Shown: positions 42,665-51,938 of the stretch, piece after piece
Position numbering within the stretch: the stretch's first letter is position 1
Layout of the letters: each line of letters starts with the position of its first letter
Source: Actinoplanes auranticolor
GTDB taxonomy: Bacteria; Actinomycetota; Actinomycetes; Mycobacteriales; Micromonosporaceae
NCBI RefSeq assembly: GCF_018332655.1
Contig: NZ_BOQL01000006.1
Span: forward strand, 1 to 64,000
Length of the DNA: 64,000 nt
Direction of reading: 5' to 3'
Notes under the pieces: model-generated
The model's input: the letters and a program-made list of their open reading frames with translations, nothing else
Database searches by the model: none
What the model was told of the DNA's origin: nothing
Made by a program: the position numbers and the translations under genes

Positions 42665-42695
42665 CGTCCCGGCGTGAGCACCACACGCCGGGACG
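42665..42695 (+). terminator. Perfect hairpin after chemoreceptor gene
   Basis: CGTCCCGGCGTG (42665-42676) and CACGCCGGGACG (42684-42695), perfect 12-bp arms with a seven-base loop, eighteen bases after the chemoreceptor stop. Confidence 0.7.
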
Positions 42696-42761
42696 TCTGC
42701 CGTCCGCGGCGCGCCGGTGAAAGACCGGGCCCGGTGCCGGACACGGGCCAGGGTGAACGGG

Positions 42762-43228
42762 GTGAACACGCAGGCGCGCCGGGCCCGCTTCGAGGAGCTC
42801 GCGGTCCTGCTGATGGAGCCGCTGCGCCGGTTCCCGGCCCGTCGTACGGATCCGGACACCGCCCAGGACGCGCTGTCGGAGACGCTGACCCGGCGGCGGA
42901 CCTGGCGCCGCTGTCCCCGGACCGTACCGCCCGGCTGCTGGAGGATTCCATGATCACCGAATTCGGCTCACCCACCGTCGCGCCGCCGCGTCCGCGCCCC
43001 GTCCGCGGCACCGCTTTCGTGCGGGTCACCCGGCTGGACGCAGGCCCGCCCACGGACGTCGTCGAACTCGCGCCGAGCGACGGCAACAGCGAGGCGCTGA
43101 TCGGGGCGACGGTCTTCGAGCCCGGCCGGCAGTACCTCGTCGCGGCCACCGACGGCCAGGCCCTGGTCTGCGGCTACAGCGGGGCGGCGACCCCGGAGCT
43201 GCAGGCGCTGTACGACGCCGCGTTCTGA
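42762..43228 (+). pseudogene. Fused remnant of a sigma-70 factor and its anti-sigma-like partner
   Basis: From GTG 42762 a frame reads RRARFEELAVLLMEPLRRF and DPDTAQDALSETL, the start of an actinobacterial sigma-70 family protein (region 2), then loses homology. A different frame picks up ADPAADLAPLSPDRTARLLED, the usual N-terminus of the partner membrane protein encoded next to such sigma factors. The final 92 codons from ATG 42950 end with YLVAATDGQALVCGYSGAATPELQALYDAAF-like sequence, the normal C-terminus of that partner, but its transmembrane middle is gone. The pattern is two deletions that removed most of the sigma gene and the core of its neighbour. The ATG-42950 frame might still be expressed. 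Confidence 0.58.
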
Positions 43229-43235
43229 GCGGGCC

Positions 43236-44069
43236 TCAGCTCGGCCCGGTCCGGGTGGCAGCGAGGGAGCCGAGCACGGCCAGCGCGTCGGCCGACGGGC
43301 TGCCCGGCGCCGCGTGGTAGACGACGAGCTGCTGCCCGGGCGCGGACCGCACGTCGAACGTGTGCACGGCCAGGGTCAGTTCGCCGACGTCACGGTGGAC
43401 GATCCGCTTGGTCTCGAGGGTCTTGCCCACCACGTCGTGGCGTGACCACAGGCGGCGGAACTCCTCGCTGTGCTCGGACAGGGTGCGCACCACCGTGGCG
43501 ACCCGGTCGTCCGCCGGTGCCGCCCCGGCGGCCAGCCGCAGGGCGCCCACGCTGGTGCGGGCCACGGCTTCCCAGTCGGCGTAGAACGAGCGGGCCGACG
43601 GCTCGAGAAAGACGGCGTGGATCAGGTTGCCACGCTCCTCGAGGTCGGCGAACAGGGCCTCGCCGAGCGGGTTGCGGGCGAGGATGTCGTACGCGCGGCC
43701 GAACACGACGGCCGGGCTGTCCCGCCAGGTGCCGAGCAGTTCGACCAGGGCCGGATCGGCAATCTCGGACGAGGCCGGCAGCGTGGCCACCGGCAGCAGC
43801 CCGGCCAGTCGGTACGCGTGCATCCGCTGGTCGTGGCTCCACCGCAGCACCCGGGCGAGCGCGTCGAGGATCTGCGGCGACGGGTGCCGTTCCCGGTCCT
43901 GTTCGAGGCGGACGTAGTAGTCCACGCTCATGCCGGCCAGGGCGGCCACCTCCTCGCGGCGCAGCCCGGTGACCCGCCGTCCGGTCGCGGCGGGCAGGCC
44001 GACCTGCTGCGGTGTCACCTCGGCCCGCCGCGCCCGCAGGAAGTCGCCCAGCATCCCGTCTCTGGTCAT
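43236..44069 (-). CDS. XRE-family regulator with MmyB-like ligand domain
   Basis: A 277-residue regulator. The N-terminal HTH (about residues 5-80) contains LRREEVAALAGMSVDYYVRLEQ, the signature of the MmyB-type group, and HPSPQILDALARVLRW. The C-terminal PAS-like ligand domain includes PAVVFGRAYDILARNPLGEALF and DVGELTLAVHTFDVRSAPGQQLVVYHA. Members usually control a neighbouring oxidoreductase or efflux gene in response to a small hydrophobic ligand. ATG 44069 is chosen since the conserved part starts there. It diverges from a TetR gene, with 109 bases between them. Confidence 0.85.
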   Translation of the reverse strand: MTRDGMLGDFLRARRAEVTPQQVGLPAATGRRVTGLRREEVAALAGMSVDYYVRLEQDRERHPSPQILDALARVLRWSHDQRMHAYRLAGLLPVATLPASSEIADPALVELLGTWRDSPAVVFGRAYDILARNPLGEALFADLEERGNLIHAVFLEPSARSFYADWEAVARTSVGALRLAAGAAPADDRVATVVRTLSEHSEEFRRLWSRHDVVGKTLETKRIVHRDVGELTLAVHTFDVRSAPGQQLVVYHAAPGSPSADALAVLGSLAATRTGPS

Positions 44070-44178
44070 GACCGATTGTCTCCCGGGTCCGGCGGCGCCG
44101 GGAGGGTGCGTCACACCCACTCTGCGACGTGGGTCGCACTATGTTTACGAACGGTCGGTCTTATTGTACGGTCACGGC

Positions 44179-44814
44179 ATGACCCAGGACGGCCGGCTGA
44201 TCCGCGGTGAGCGCACCCGCACCGCCGTGCTCGATCAGGCCCTGGTGCTGGCCACCGTGGCCGGCCTCGACGGCCTGTCGCTGAGCCAGGTCGCGGACGC
44301 GCTCGGCGTCAGCAAGTCGGGCCTGTTCGCGCACTGGCGGTCCAAGGAGGCTTTGCAGCTCGCGGTGATCGAGCACGCCCGGGCCCAGTGGACCGAGCGG
44401 ATCATCCGGCCCGCCCTGGCCGCGCCGCGCGGGATCCGCCGGTTGTGGGCGGTGCACGACACCCGGCTGGCCTTCTACGAGGCCGAGGTGCTGCCCGGCG
44501 GGTGCTTCTTCGCCAACGCCCACTTCGAGTACAACGCCCGCCCCGGGGTGATCCGTGACCGGCTGGCCGTCGAGCTGACCGACTGGATGACCTTCCTGAC
44601 CACGCTGGCCGCCGACGCGGTCGCGCTCGGCGAGCTGCGGCCCGGCGCCGAGCCCGGGGGCGTCGCCTACGAGACCGAGTCCCTGGGCGTCTGCGCCGTG
44701 ATGCAGGCGCCCGTGCTGGGACGCGACGTCACCTTCCGGCGCGCCCGCCGAGCCCAGCTCGAGCACCTGCGCGCACTCGCCACCGACCCGACGATCCTCC
44801 CGGAGCCGACATGA
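44179..44814 (+). CDS. TetR-family regulator
   Basis: A 211-residue regulator whose HTH (about residues 12-56) reads LSLSQVADALGVSKSGLFAHWRSKEALQ. The C-terminal domain has PGGCFFANAHFEYNARPGVIRD, typical of the TetR_C_16-like group. The region before ATG 44179 repeats ACGGTC twice (44151-44156 and 44169-44174) with TATTGT between, a possible promoter and operator. It overlaps the thioesterase gene by four bases (ATGA), so it probably controls that gene and itself in response to an acyl compound. Confidence 0.85.
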   Translation: MTQDGRLIRGERTRTAVLDQALVLATVAGLDGLSLSQVADALGVSKSGLFAHWRSKEALQLAVIEHARAQWTERIIRPALAAPRGIRRLWAVHDTRLAFYEAEVLPGGCFFANAHFEYNARPGVIRDRLAVELTDWMTFLTTLAADAVALGELRPGAEPGGVAYETESLGVCAVMQAPVLGRDVTFRRARRAQLEHLRALATDPTILPEPT

Positions 44815-45254
44815 CCACTGTGACCGAGGCCCCGCCGTACGGCGGCGCCGTGCCCATGCCCGTGCACTTCGACGACCTCGACGCCATGGGGATGCTGCAC
44901 AACTCCCGGTACGCGGTGCTGGTCGAACGGGCCATCGTGCTCTGGTGGGCCGAGCGCGGCGTCTCCTTCTCGGGCGGCCGGCCCACCACACCGGACGCTT
45001 TCAACGTGGTCCGCGAGTACGCCGTGACCTTCCACCGGCCGGTCCGCGGCACCGGCGAGATCAGCGTGCACTTCTGGCTGGAGAGCATGGGCACGACCAG
45101 CGCCGACTACCGTTTCCGGGTGACCTCCACCGACGGCGCCACGGTCTACGCCGAGGGCCGCCGGGTGAACGTCCACCTGGACCCGGCCACCATGCGCCCG
45201 TCCCCGTGGACCGAGCACGGCCGCACCCTCGGCGCCAAGCTGCTGCGCGTCTGA
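44811..45254 (+). CDS. Hot-dog fold acyl-CoA thioesterase (4HBT type)
   Basis: A 147-residue single hot-dog domain. VHFDDLDAMGMLHNSRYAVLVERA near residue 18 is the 4-hydroxybenzoyl-CoA thioesterase signature with the catalytic Asp and the helix that follows. FHRPVRGTGEISVHFWL and VYAEGRRVNVHLD complete the fold. It probably hydrolyses a fatty or aromatic acyl-CoA. Translation is coupled to the preceding TetR gene. It converges on the GH43 gene with 47 bases between stops and no clear hairpin. Confidence 0.86.
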   Translation: MTTVTEAPPYGGAVPMPVHFDDLDAMGMLHNSRYAVLVERAIVLWWAERGVSFSGGRPTTPDAFNVVREYAVTFHRPVRGTGEISVHFWLESMGTTSADYRFRVTSTDGATVYAEGRRVNVHLDPATMRPSPWTEHGRTLGAKLLRV

Positions 45255-45301
45255 CGCCCGTCCGACCACCCGCCACCACCCTGGAACGGATCAAAGCTCT
45301 C

Positions 45302-46354
45302 CTATTCGAAGAACTTGAGACCCCAGCCGGTGTCGCTGGTGGCGCCCGGCACGTTGGCTCTGCTGTAGACGGTGTTGCCCCACCAGGCGAAGGTGCCGGT
45401 GTACCAGAACCGGTTGCTCCACGAGTACGGCGTGCCTTTGGGAACGGCGTGGAACATCAGCGGGAAGCGCGGGCCGGCCGGCGGGCTGGTGGCGATGTCA
45501 CCGTTGAGCAGCACGAAGCTGTGGTGGCCGGGGCCGTCGACGGAGACGGTGGGGTCCCAGCCGGCCATCATGGTGGCGCGGTGCGAGCCGAAGAGGCAGC
45601 CGTTGGACTTGTACCAGTCCCAGACGTGGGCCGGGTCGCCGCCGGCGCGCAGCCGAAGGTCGGCGAGGCAGTACTGGTTGCTCCAGCTGCCATTGGCGGA
45701 GTAGACGATGTGCAGCTGCCCGTTGGGGTCGCGGATCGGCTCCGGGCTCTCATTGATGAAGGGGTTGCCGACGACCCGCTCCCACGGTTCGCGGGGCTGG
45801 GAGATGACGTACCGGCCGCCGGTGGCGGTGGTCGGGCTGCTCATCCGGGCCAGGTAGATGTTCTGCTCGACGTTGGTGTCACCGGCCCAGCCGGACCAGA
45901 CGAACCAGCGCTGGCCGTTGAACGTGAACAGAGCGCCGTCGATCGCCCATTTGTCGTCCGGTAACGCGAGTCGGGTCTCCGCGGTGTAGCCGGTGTCCGG
46001 GGCGGCCGAGCTGATCGCGTACATGCGGTGGGCGGCGCCGGTCCCGGCGGAGAAGTAGATGTAGTAGCGGCCGCCGTCCACGACGATCTCCGGCGCCCAC
46101 ACCTCACCCCGGCCGCGGCTGTCCGACCACACCTGCCGGGCCGGCGCGGCCGCGAGTCCCTGCGGGGACGAGGCCTGCCGGACCGCGATGCCGCCGTTCA
46201 GCGACTGGACCGAGAGGTAGGTGCCGCCGACGCGGATCACGCTGGGATCGGCGGCCCGGATGCTCTGCGCTGCGTCGGCTGTGCGCGCCGGGGAGAGGGC
46301 GAATGTGGCGGTCAGGGCCAGCGCCAGGGCGGTGGCGATTCGTGACTTTCGCAT
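45302..46354 (-). CDS. Secreted GH43-like glycoside hydrolase
   Basis: A 350-residue secreted protein with a signal peptide (about residues 1-28). The five-bladed propeller shows the GH43 triad: base D36 in RAADPSVIR, pKa-modulator D in KWAIDGALF near 139, and acid E in FINESPEPI near 203. WAPEIVVDGGRYYIYFSA near 90 is also typical. Members hydrolyse arabinofuranose or xylose linkages in hemicellulose, and this group often acts as exo-alpha-L-arabinofuranosidase. No binding module is attached. A CebR-like box lies about 130 bases upstream, so it may be induced with the CE15 enzyme. The ribosome site is weak. Confidence 0.8.
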   Translation of the reverse strand: MRKSRIATALALALTATFALSPARTADAAQSIRAADPSVIRVGGTYLSVQSLNGGIAVRQASSPQGLAAAPARQVWSDSRGRGEVWAPEIVVDGGRYYIYFSAGTGAAHRMYAISSAAPDTGYTAETRLALPDDKWAIDGALFTFNGQRWFVWSGWAGDTNVEQNIYLARMSSPTTATGGRYVISQPREPWERVVGNPFINESPEPIRDPNGQLHIVYSANGSWSNQYCLADLRLRAGGDPAHVWDWYKSNGCLFGSHRATMMAGWDPTVSVDGPGHHSFVLLNGDIATSPPAGPRFPLMFHAVPKGTPYSWSNRFWYTGTFAWWGNTVYSRANVPGATSDTGWGLKFFE

Positions 46355-46539
46355 GGTCGTTTCCCGCTTCTGCCTCCGCTTCGACGCCGCTGCGGTGGGG
46401 GCCGCACGGGGATGGCGTCCGGTGGGGATGCGCCGGAGGCGCCGGGGGACATCCCGGACCGTCGCGCCCTACGCCGGTGCCGGAGAGCGCTCCCTGAGGA
46501 TTTCCCCTCCGGCCCGGGAAGTCAATGCATCGACGCTGG
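46355..46539. other. Intergenic region with CebR-like box
   Basis: This 185-base stretch between the GH43 start and the acyl-CoA ligase stop holds no gene. The only notable element is the CebR-like palindrome at 46482-46495. Confidence 0.5.
46482..46495. promoter_or_regulatory. CebR/CelR-like box upstream of GH43
   Basis: GGAGAGCGCTCCCT matches TGGGAGCGCTCCCA at 11 of 14 positions and keeps the perfect GAGCGCTC core. It lies about 130 bases before the GH43 start codon. Confidence 0.42.
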
Positions 46540-48423
<1,884 letters not shown>

Positions 48424-48487
48424 GGCCTCCCTCTCCGTCGACCCCTTCATCATCCGTCAGCGCGAACGGCGGCGGCAGCGGACCCGC

Positions 48488-49957
48488 TCAGCCGGGACGC
48501 AGGACACCGAGCAGGAAACGGTCCGGACGTACGGCGGTGACCGTGCCGGCCTGGCCGCGCAGCAGGCCGTCGAGATCCTCCACCGCCAGGCAGCCGGGCG
48601 CCGGATCGGCCAGGTCCAGCGCCAGGTGGACCGCGCCCGGGCGCTCCGCCTCGGGCACCCGGCGGGGGTCGCAGCCGTGGCCGAGGAAGGCCCAGCGGTA
48701 GCCGATCACGTCGTCGAGCCGGACCGCTGGGCCGCCGGCCACCCGGACCCACGGATTGGGCAGCACGTGGCCCGCCCGAGGCAGCGGCCCGGCCACGGCG
48801 CGGGGCAGCCGGCGCGGCGGGAGCGGGCGGTCGCCGAGGCGGCGTCTGAGGCCCGGCACGGCGTTGAGGCTGCGGGCCAGCCCGCGGAACACCAGCGCGG
48901 CGGCCCGGTTGCGGGTCTGCAGCACCCGGCCGATCCGCAACGCCAGGGCGGTGGTCGCGGCGACGTCCGGGCGGCGCTCCCGCTCGTACGCGTCCAGATC
49001 GCCCCCCTCGCGCAACCGCCAGGCCAGCGCCCCGGCGTCCCTGATCCCCATGCCCAGCCCCGCGCCGGCGAACGGTGGCATCGCGTGCGCCGCGTCCCCG
49101 GCCAGCAGCACCCGCCCGGCGCGCCACCGCTGGGCCATCCGCGCGTGGAAGGTGAAGACGGCCGCCCGTTCGACCTCCAGCCGGTCCGGATCGGTCCACG
49201 GCGCGACCAGCTCGCGGACCGTCTCCGGCCGCACCATGGCCGCGGGCTGCTCGCCGGGCAGCAGCATCCACTCCCAGCGCCAGCGGCCGGGGCTCGACAT
49301 GGCCACCGCCGGGCGCGCGGGGTCGAGCACGAACGCCACCGTCGGGTTGCCGTCGGCGGTGCCGTCCACGCCGGTGTCGTCCGTGGCGGTGCTCGCCGCG
49401 TCCACCACCAGCCAGGGCTGCGCGAAGGTGTCGCCGTTGAAGGCGATCCCGGCCTGGGTGCGTACGGTGCCGGAGGTGCCGTCGCAGCCCACGAGCCACT
49501 GTGCGGTGATGCGTTGCCCTTCGTCGAGGACCGCGACGACGTGATCGGCGGACTGCTCGACGCCCTGGACGGACCGTCCGGCGAGTACCTCGACCGAGGG
49601 CAGCTCGGCGAGGGCGGCGCGCAACGCGGCCTCCAGAGCGGGCTGGTCGATGCGCACGATCTGCGGGTGCCCGAACGCCTGCGCCCGCTGCGCCATCAGG
49701 AACAGCGGTCGCCGGTCGGCGCCGACGGCCCCGTTGCGGGTCATCGGCACGGACCAGGCGGTGTGCGGCGCCATCCCGGGGATCAGCGACAGCAGCCGGA
49801 TGGACTCGGTCTCCAGCACGGCGGCCCGGGGCTTCGGGTACGGCCGGACGTTCGGCTCGACCACCACGGTCCGCACACCCTGCGCCCCGAGCAACGCGGC
49901 GAGCACCCCACCGACCGGTCCGAGCCCGGCCACCACCACCGCCGCATCCCGTGTCAC
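48488..49957 (-). CDS. FAD-dependent aromatic-ring monooxygenase-like protein
   Basis: A 489-residue class A flavoprotein monooxygenase. The N-terminal GxGxxG is VVVAGLGPVGGVLAALL at residues 7-23. The DG motif WLVGCDGTSGTVR lies near 153 and the GD motif LLAGDAAHAMPPFAGAGLGMGIRDA near 288. A C-terminal thioredoxin-like region of reduced length follows. Relatives hydroxylate phenols, rifamycins or tetracycline-like polyketides; the substrate here is unknown. GTG 49957 is the only start that keeps the dinucleotide fold. Three 17-bp repeats lie directly upstream of it. Confidence 0.83.
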   Translation of the reverse strand: MTRDAAVVVAGLGPVGGVLAALLGAQGVRTVVVEPNVRPYPKPRAAVLETESIRLLSLIPGMAPHTAWSVPMTRNGAVGADRRPLFLMAQRAQAFGHPQIVRIDQPALEAALRAALAELPSVEVLAGRSVQGVEQSADHVVAVLDEGQRITAQWLVGCDGTSGTVRTQAGIAFNGDTFAQPWLVVDAASTATDDTGVDGTADGNPTVAFVLDPARPAVAMSSPGRWRWEWMLLPGEQPAAMVRPETVRELVAPWTDPDRLEVERAAVFTFHARMAQRWRAGRVLLAGDAAHAMPPFAGAGLGMGIRDAGALAWRLREGGDLDAYERERRPDVAATTALALRIGRVLQTRNRAAALVFRGLARSLNAVPGLRRRLGDRPLPPRRLPRAVAGPLPRAGHVLPNPWVRVAGGPAVRLDDVIGYRWAFLGHGCDPRRVPEAERPGAVHLALDLADPAPGCLAVEDLDGLLRGQAGTVTAVRPDRFLLGVLRPG

Positions 49958-49970
49958 CGGGGCATCATGT

Positions 49971-50021
49971 CAGGGCCGCGAAAGAGTCAGGGCCGCGAAA
50001 GAGTCAGGGCCGCGAAAGAGT
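49971..50021. repeat. Three exact 17-bp tandem repeats
   Basis: CAGGGCCGCGAAAGAGT occurs three times head to tail (49971-49987, 49988-50004, 50005-50021), with a partial fourth copy (CAGGGT). The array fills nearly the whole 69-base gap between the DUF3616 stop and the monooxygenase start. It could alter the mRNA leader of the monooxygenase or reflect slippage. Confidence 0.85.
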
Positions 50022-50026
50022 CAGGG

Positions 50027-51097
50027 TCAGGGCAGCCGGACCACGTCGGCGATCACCGCTCCGTCGTCGGTCAGCCGGATCGCGGCCGGGCTGTCGAAGA
50101 CGATCATGGCGAGCTTGTCCTCCGGGTGCCCGATCAGGCCCATGCCCTCGGCGTGGTCGTCGCCCTCGCCGTACGTGATCTCCAGCTCGCGGGTCAGCAT
50201 CCCGCCGCGCACGACCGCCGGCATCTCCACCCGGTAGGCATCGCGCCAGCGGTAGATCCGCACCGGGCCGTCCAGATCCATGGTCGGGCCGGCCAGCACG
50301 AGCAGGTCGTCGCCGTCCGGGCAGAGGTCGCGCACGCCCAGGCCGTCCAGGTCCAGGACGTGTTTGCGGTACATCAGGCCGTCGTCGAAGGGCCGCAGCC
50401 GCAGCCGGCCGGGCTCGGCGGGATCCACGTACGGCCGCAGCTCCAGCACGAACGCCCACCCGCGCAGCACCGGGCCGCGCAGGCCGAGGTAGACCCGGTC
50501 CCCGCTGACCGCGATGCCCTCGATGTCCAGCCCGTTGTCCTTGCCGGGAATGGCCAGGAAGGGCGCGAGGTGGGGGTCGTGGCGCAGCAGGGTGCGCAGC
50601 CCGTCCCGCTTGTCGAGCTGCGCGGCCCGGTGGTGCCGACCGTCGACGACGATCTCGCGCACCGGGGTGGGCAGCCCGTCGATGTCGGCGATCGGCAGCC
50701 GCACCAGGATCTGGCGGTTCTCCTGGCCCTCGACCCGGGCCAGCCGCCGCAGCGCCTTGTCACCCGTGTGGCGGGTCTTGATCTGCTTGCGGCGCAGGCT
50801 GTGCGAGCCGACCGCCCACAGGAAGGGCCCGGTCCGGGCCAGCCCCTCGATGTCGGCTTCCTCGTCGGCGTCGGCACCGGGCAGGTCGACGAAGTCGGCG
50901 AGCCGGAACGTCCGCTCGTCGGTGTACTCAGCCGGCTGGGCCGGGTCGTCGGCCACCAGGCGTTCCACCGTCGCCGTCTCGTCGCCGGCGATCCAGAGCA
51001 CCCGGCCGTCGACCCGCACCGCGGACAGGTTCGTGTGCGTGGCGGCGGCCCGCGAGAGGTCCCCGAAGCGCAACCGGACCGTGTGTACCAGTGTCAT
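50027..51097 (-). CDS. DUF3616-like beta-propeller protein
   Basis: A 356-residue protein with repeated beta-strand blades, each near a 'DIEGLA/DIEGIAV' motif (ADIEGLARTGPFLWAVGSH near 80, DNGLDIEGIAVSGDRVYLGLRGPVLRG near 195, EGMGLIGHPEDKLAMIVFD near 320). This matches the DUF3616 propeller group, of unknown function. There is no signal peptide. ATG 51097 fits a leaderless transcript with CACGAT seven bases upstream; ATG 51106 is possible. Confidence 0.76.
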   Translation of the reverse strand: MTLVHTVRLRFGDLSRAAATHTNLSAVRVDGRVLWIAGDETATVERLVADDPAQPAEYTDERTFRLADFVDLPGADADEEADIEGLARTGPFLWAVGSHSLRRKQIKTRHTGDKALRRLARVEGQENRQILVRLPIADIDGLPTPVREIVVDGRHHRAAQLDKRDGLRTLLRHDPHLAPFLAIPGKDNGLDIEGIAVSGDRVYLGLRGPVLRGWAFVLELRPYVDPAEPGRLRLRPFDDGLMYRKHVLDLDGLGVRDLCPDGDDLLVLAGPTMDLDGPVRIYRWRDAYRVEMPAVVRGGMLTRELEITYGEGDDHAEGMGLIGHPEDKLAMIVFDSPAAIRLTDDGAVIADVVRLP

Positions 51098-51188
51098 GGC
51101 GACCATCGTGGCACCCGTGGTCCCGCCCGGTGCGGCAGACGGCCGACACCGCCCCGGTACGGGACGGCATCGGCCCGCATTCAGCCGG

Positions 51189-51809
51189 TCAGCCGACGCC
51201 CTGCTGAGCGCCCTTCTCCACGTGCACACCGGCACCGAAGTCGACCATGGCGTCGCGGCTCAGCCCGATGCCGTCCCAGAACTGGATCAGCAGGTACGTG
51301 CCGGAGGGCTGCTCCACCCACAGCGTCCGGCCGTCGGTGTTGTCCGTGCCCTTGACCAGCACACCCTTGCGATCGCCGACCGTGACGGCCTCGCCCGCCG
51401 GTACGCCCTGCTGGTCCTTGGACTGCAGCATCACGGCGATCTTGCCGACGAAGCTGCGCGGGTCCTGCAGCGGGTTCGTGGACGGGTCGACCTTGGGCCC
51501 GTCGGCCGCGCTGCGGGGCGCGAGCACGATGCTGGAGGCGTCGTCGGCCTGCACGAACCAGCCGTCCGGCACCTTGTCCAGGCTGAAGCCCTTGGGCTGC
51601 TTGCCGGTATAGGAGACGAGCTGCGTCGCCGCGGCGGCCACGGCCGGGCGGTCGGCGGGCGGCTGGGCCGGCCCGGCGGGGCCCGTACCGCCGCCGGCGA
51701 AGGAGAACGCGGCCACGATCGCGGCGACGGCGAAGGCGGAGCCACCGACGGCCAGGACGGTGCGGCGGTGGCGCGGGGCCGGCTGGTCGGACTGGGGGTG
51801 CAGATCCAT
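51189..51809 (-). CDS. Membrane-anchored hypothetical protein
   Basis: A 206-residue protein with a short cytoplasmic N-terminus, one transmembrane helix (about residues 18-42) and an extracellular domain beginning with a Gly/Pro/Ala-rich stretch. The domain contains VPDGWFVQADDASSIVLAP and GRTLWVEQPSGTYLLIQFW, suggesting a small beta-rich fold. I do not recognise a family with confidence. AGGAG lies ten bases before ATG 51809. Its relation to the downstream transporter genes is unclear. Confidence 0.7.
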   Translation of the reverse strand: MDLHPQSDQPAPRHRRTVLAVGGSAFAVAAIVAAFSFAGGGTGPAGPAQPPADRPAVAAAATQLVSYTGKQPKGFSLDKVPDGWFVQADDASSIVLAPRSAADGPKVDPSTNPLQDPRSFVGKIAVMLQSKDQQGVPAGEAVTVGDRKGVLVKGTDNTDGRTLWVEQPSGTYLLIQFWDGIGLSRDAMVDFGAGVHVEKGAQQGVG

Positions 51810-51938
51810 GGTGAGGTCACTCCTGGAGGGAATGGCTGCGCGGACCGGGCCGGTCCGCACAGGCGATCGAGTCGCACCCCCCAGACGGATGCGCCCGCGG
51901 CGGGGTTGCATGCGCGGGCGACCGGTTCGCGGCAGAAT

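Noticed and set aside
40695..42686. A 663-codon open frame on the minus strand opposite the chemoreceptor
   Set aside because: It mirrors the codons of the chemoreceptor signalling domain and has no ribosome site or family resemblance.
44151..44174. A palindromic TetR operator before the TetR gene at 44179
   Set aside because: Only direct repeats of ACGGTC are visible and no convincing inverted repeat, so it is mentioned with the gene and not listed as an operator.
49971..50021. Possible CRISPR array
   Set aside because: The 17-bp copies are directly adjacent with no spacers, and no cas gene is present.
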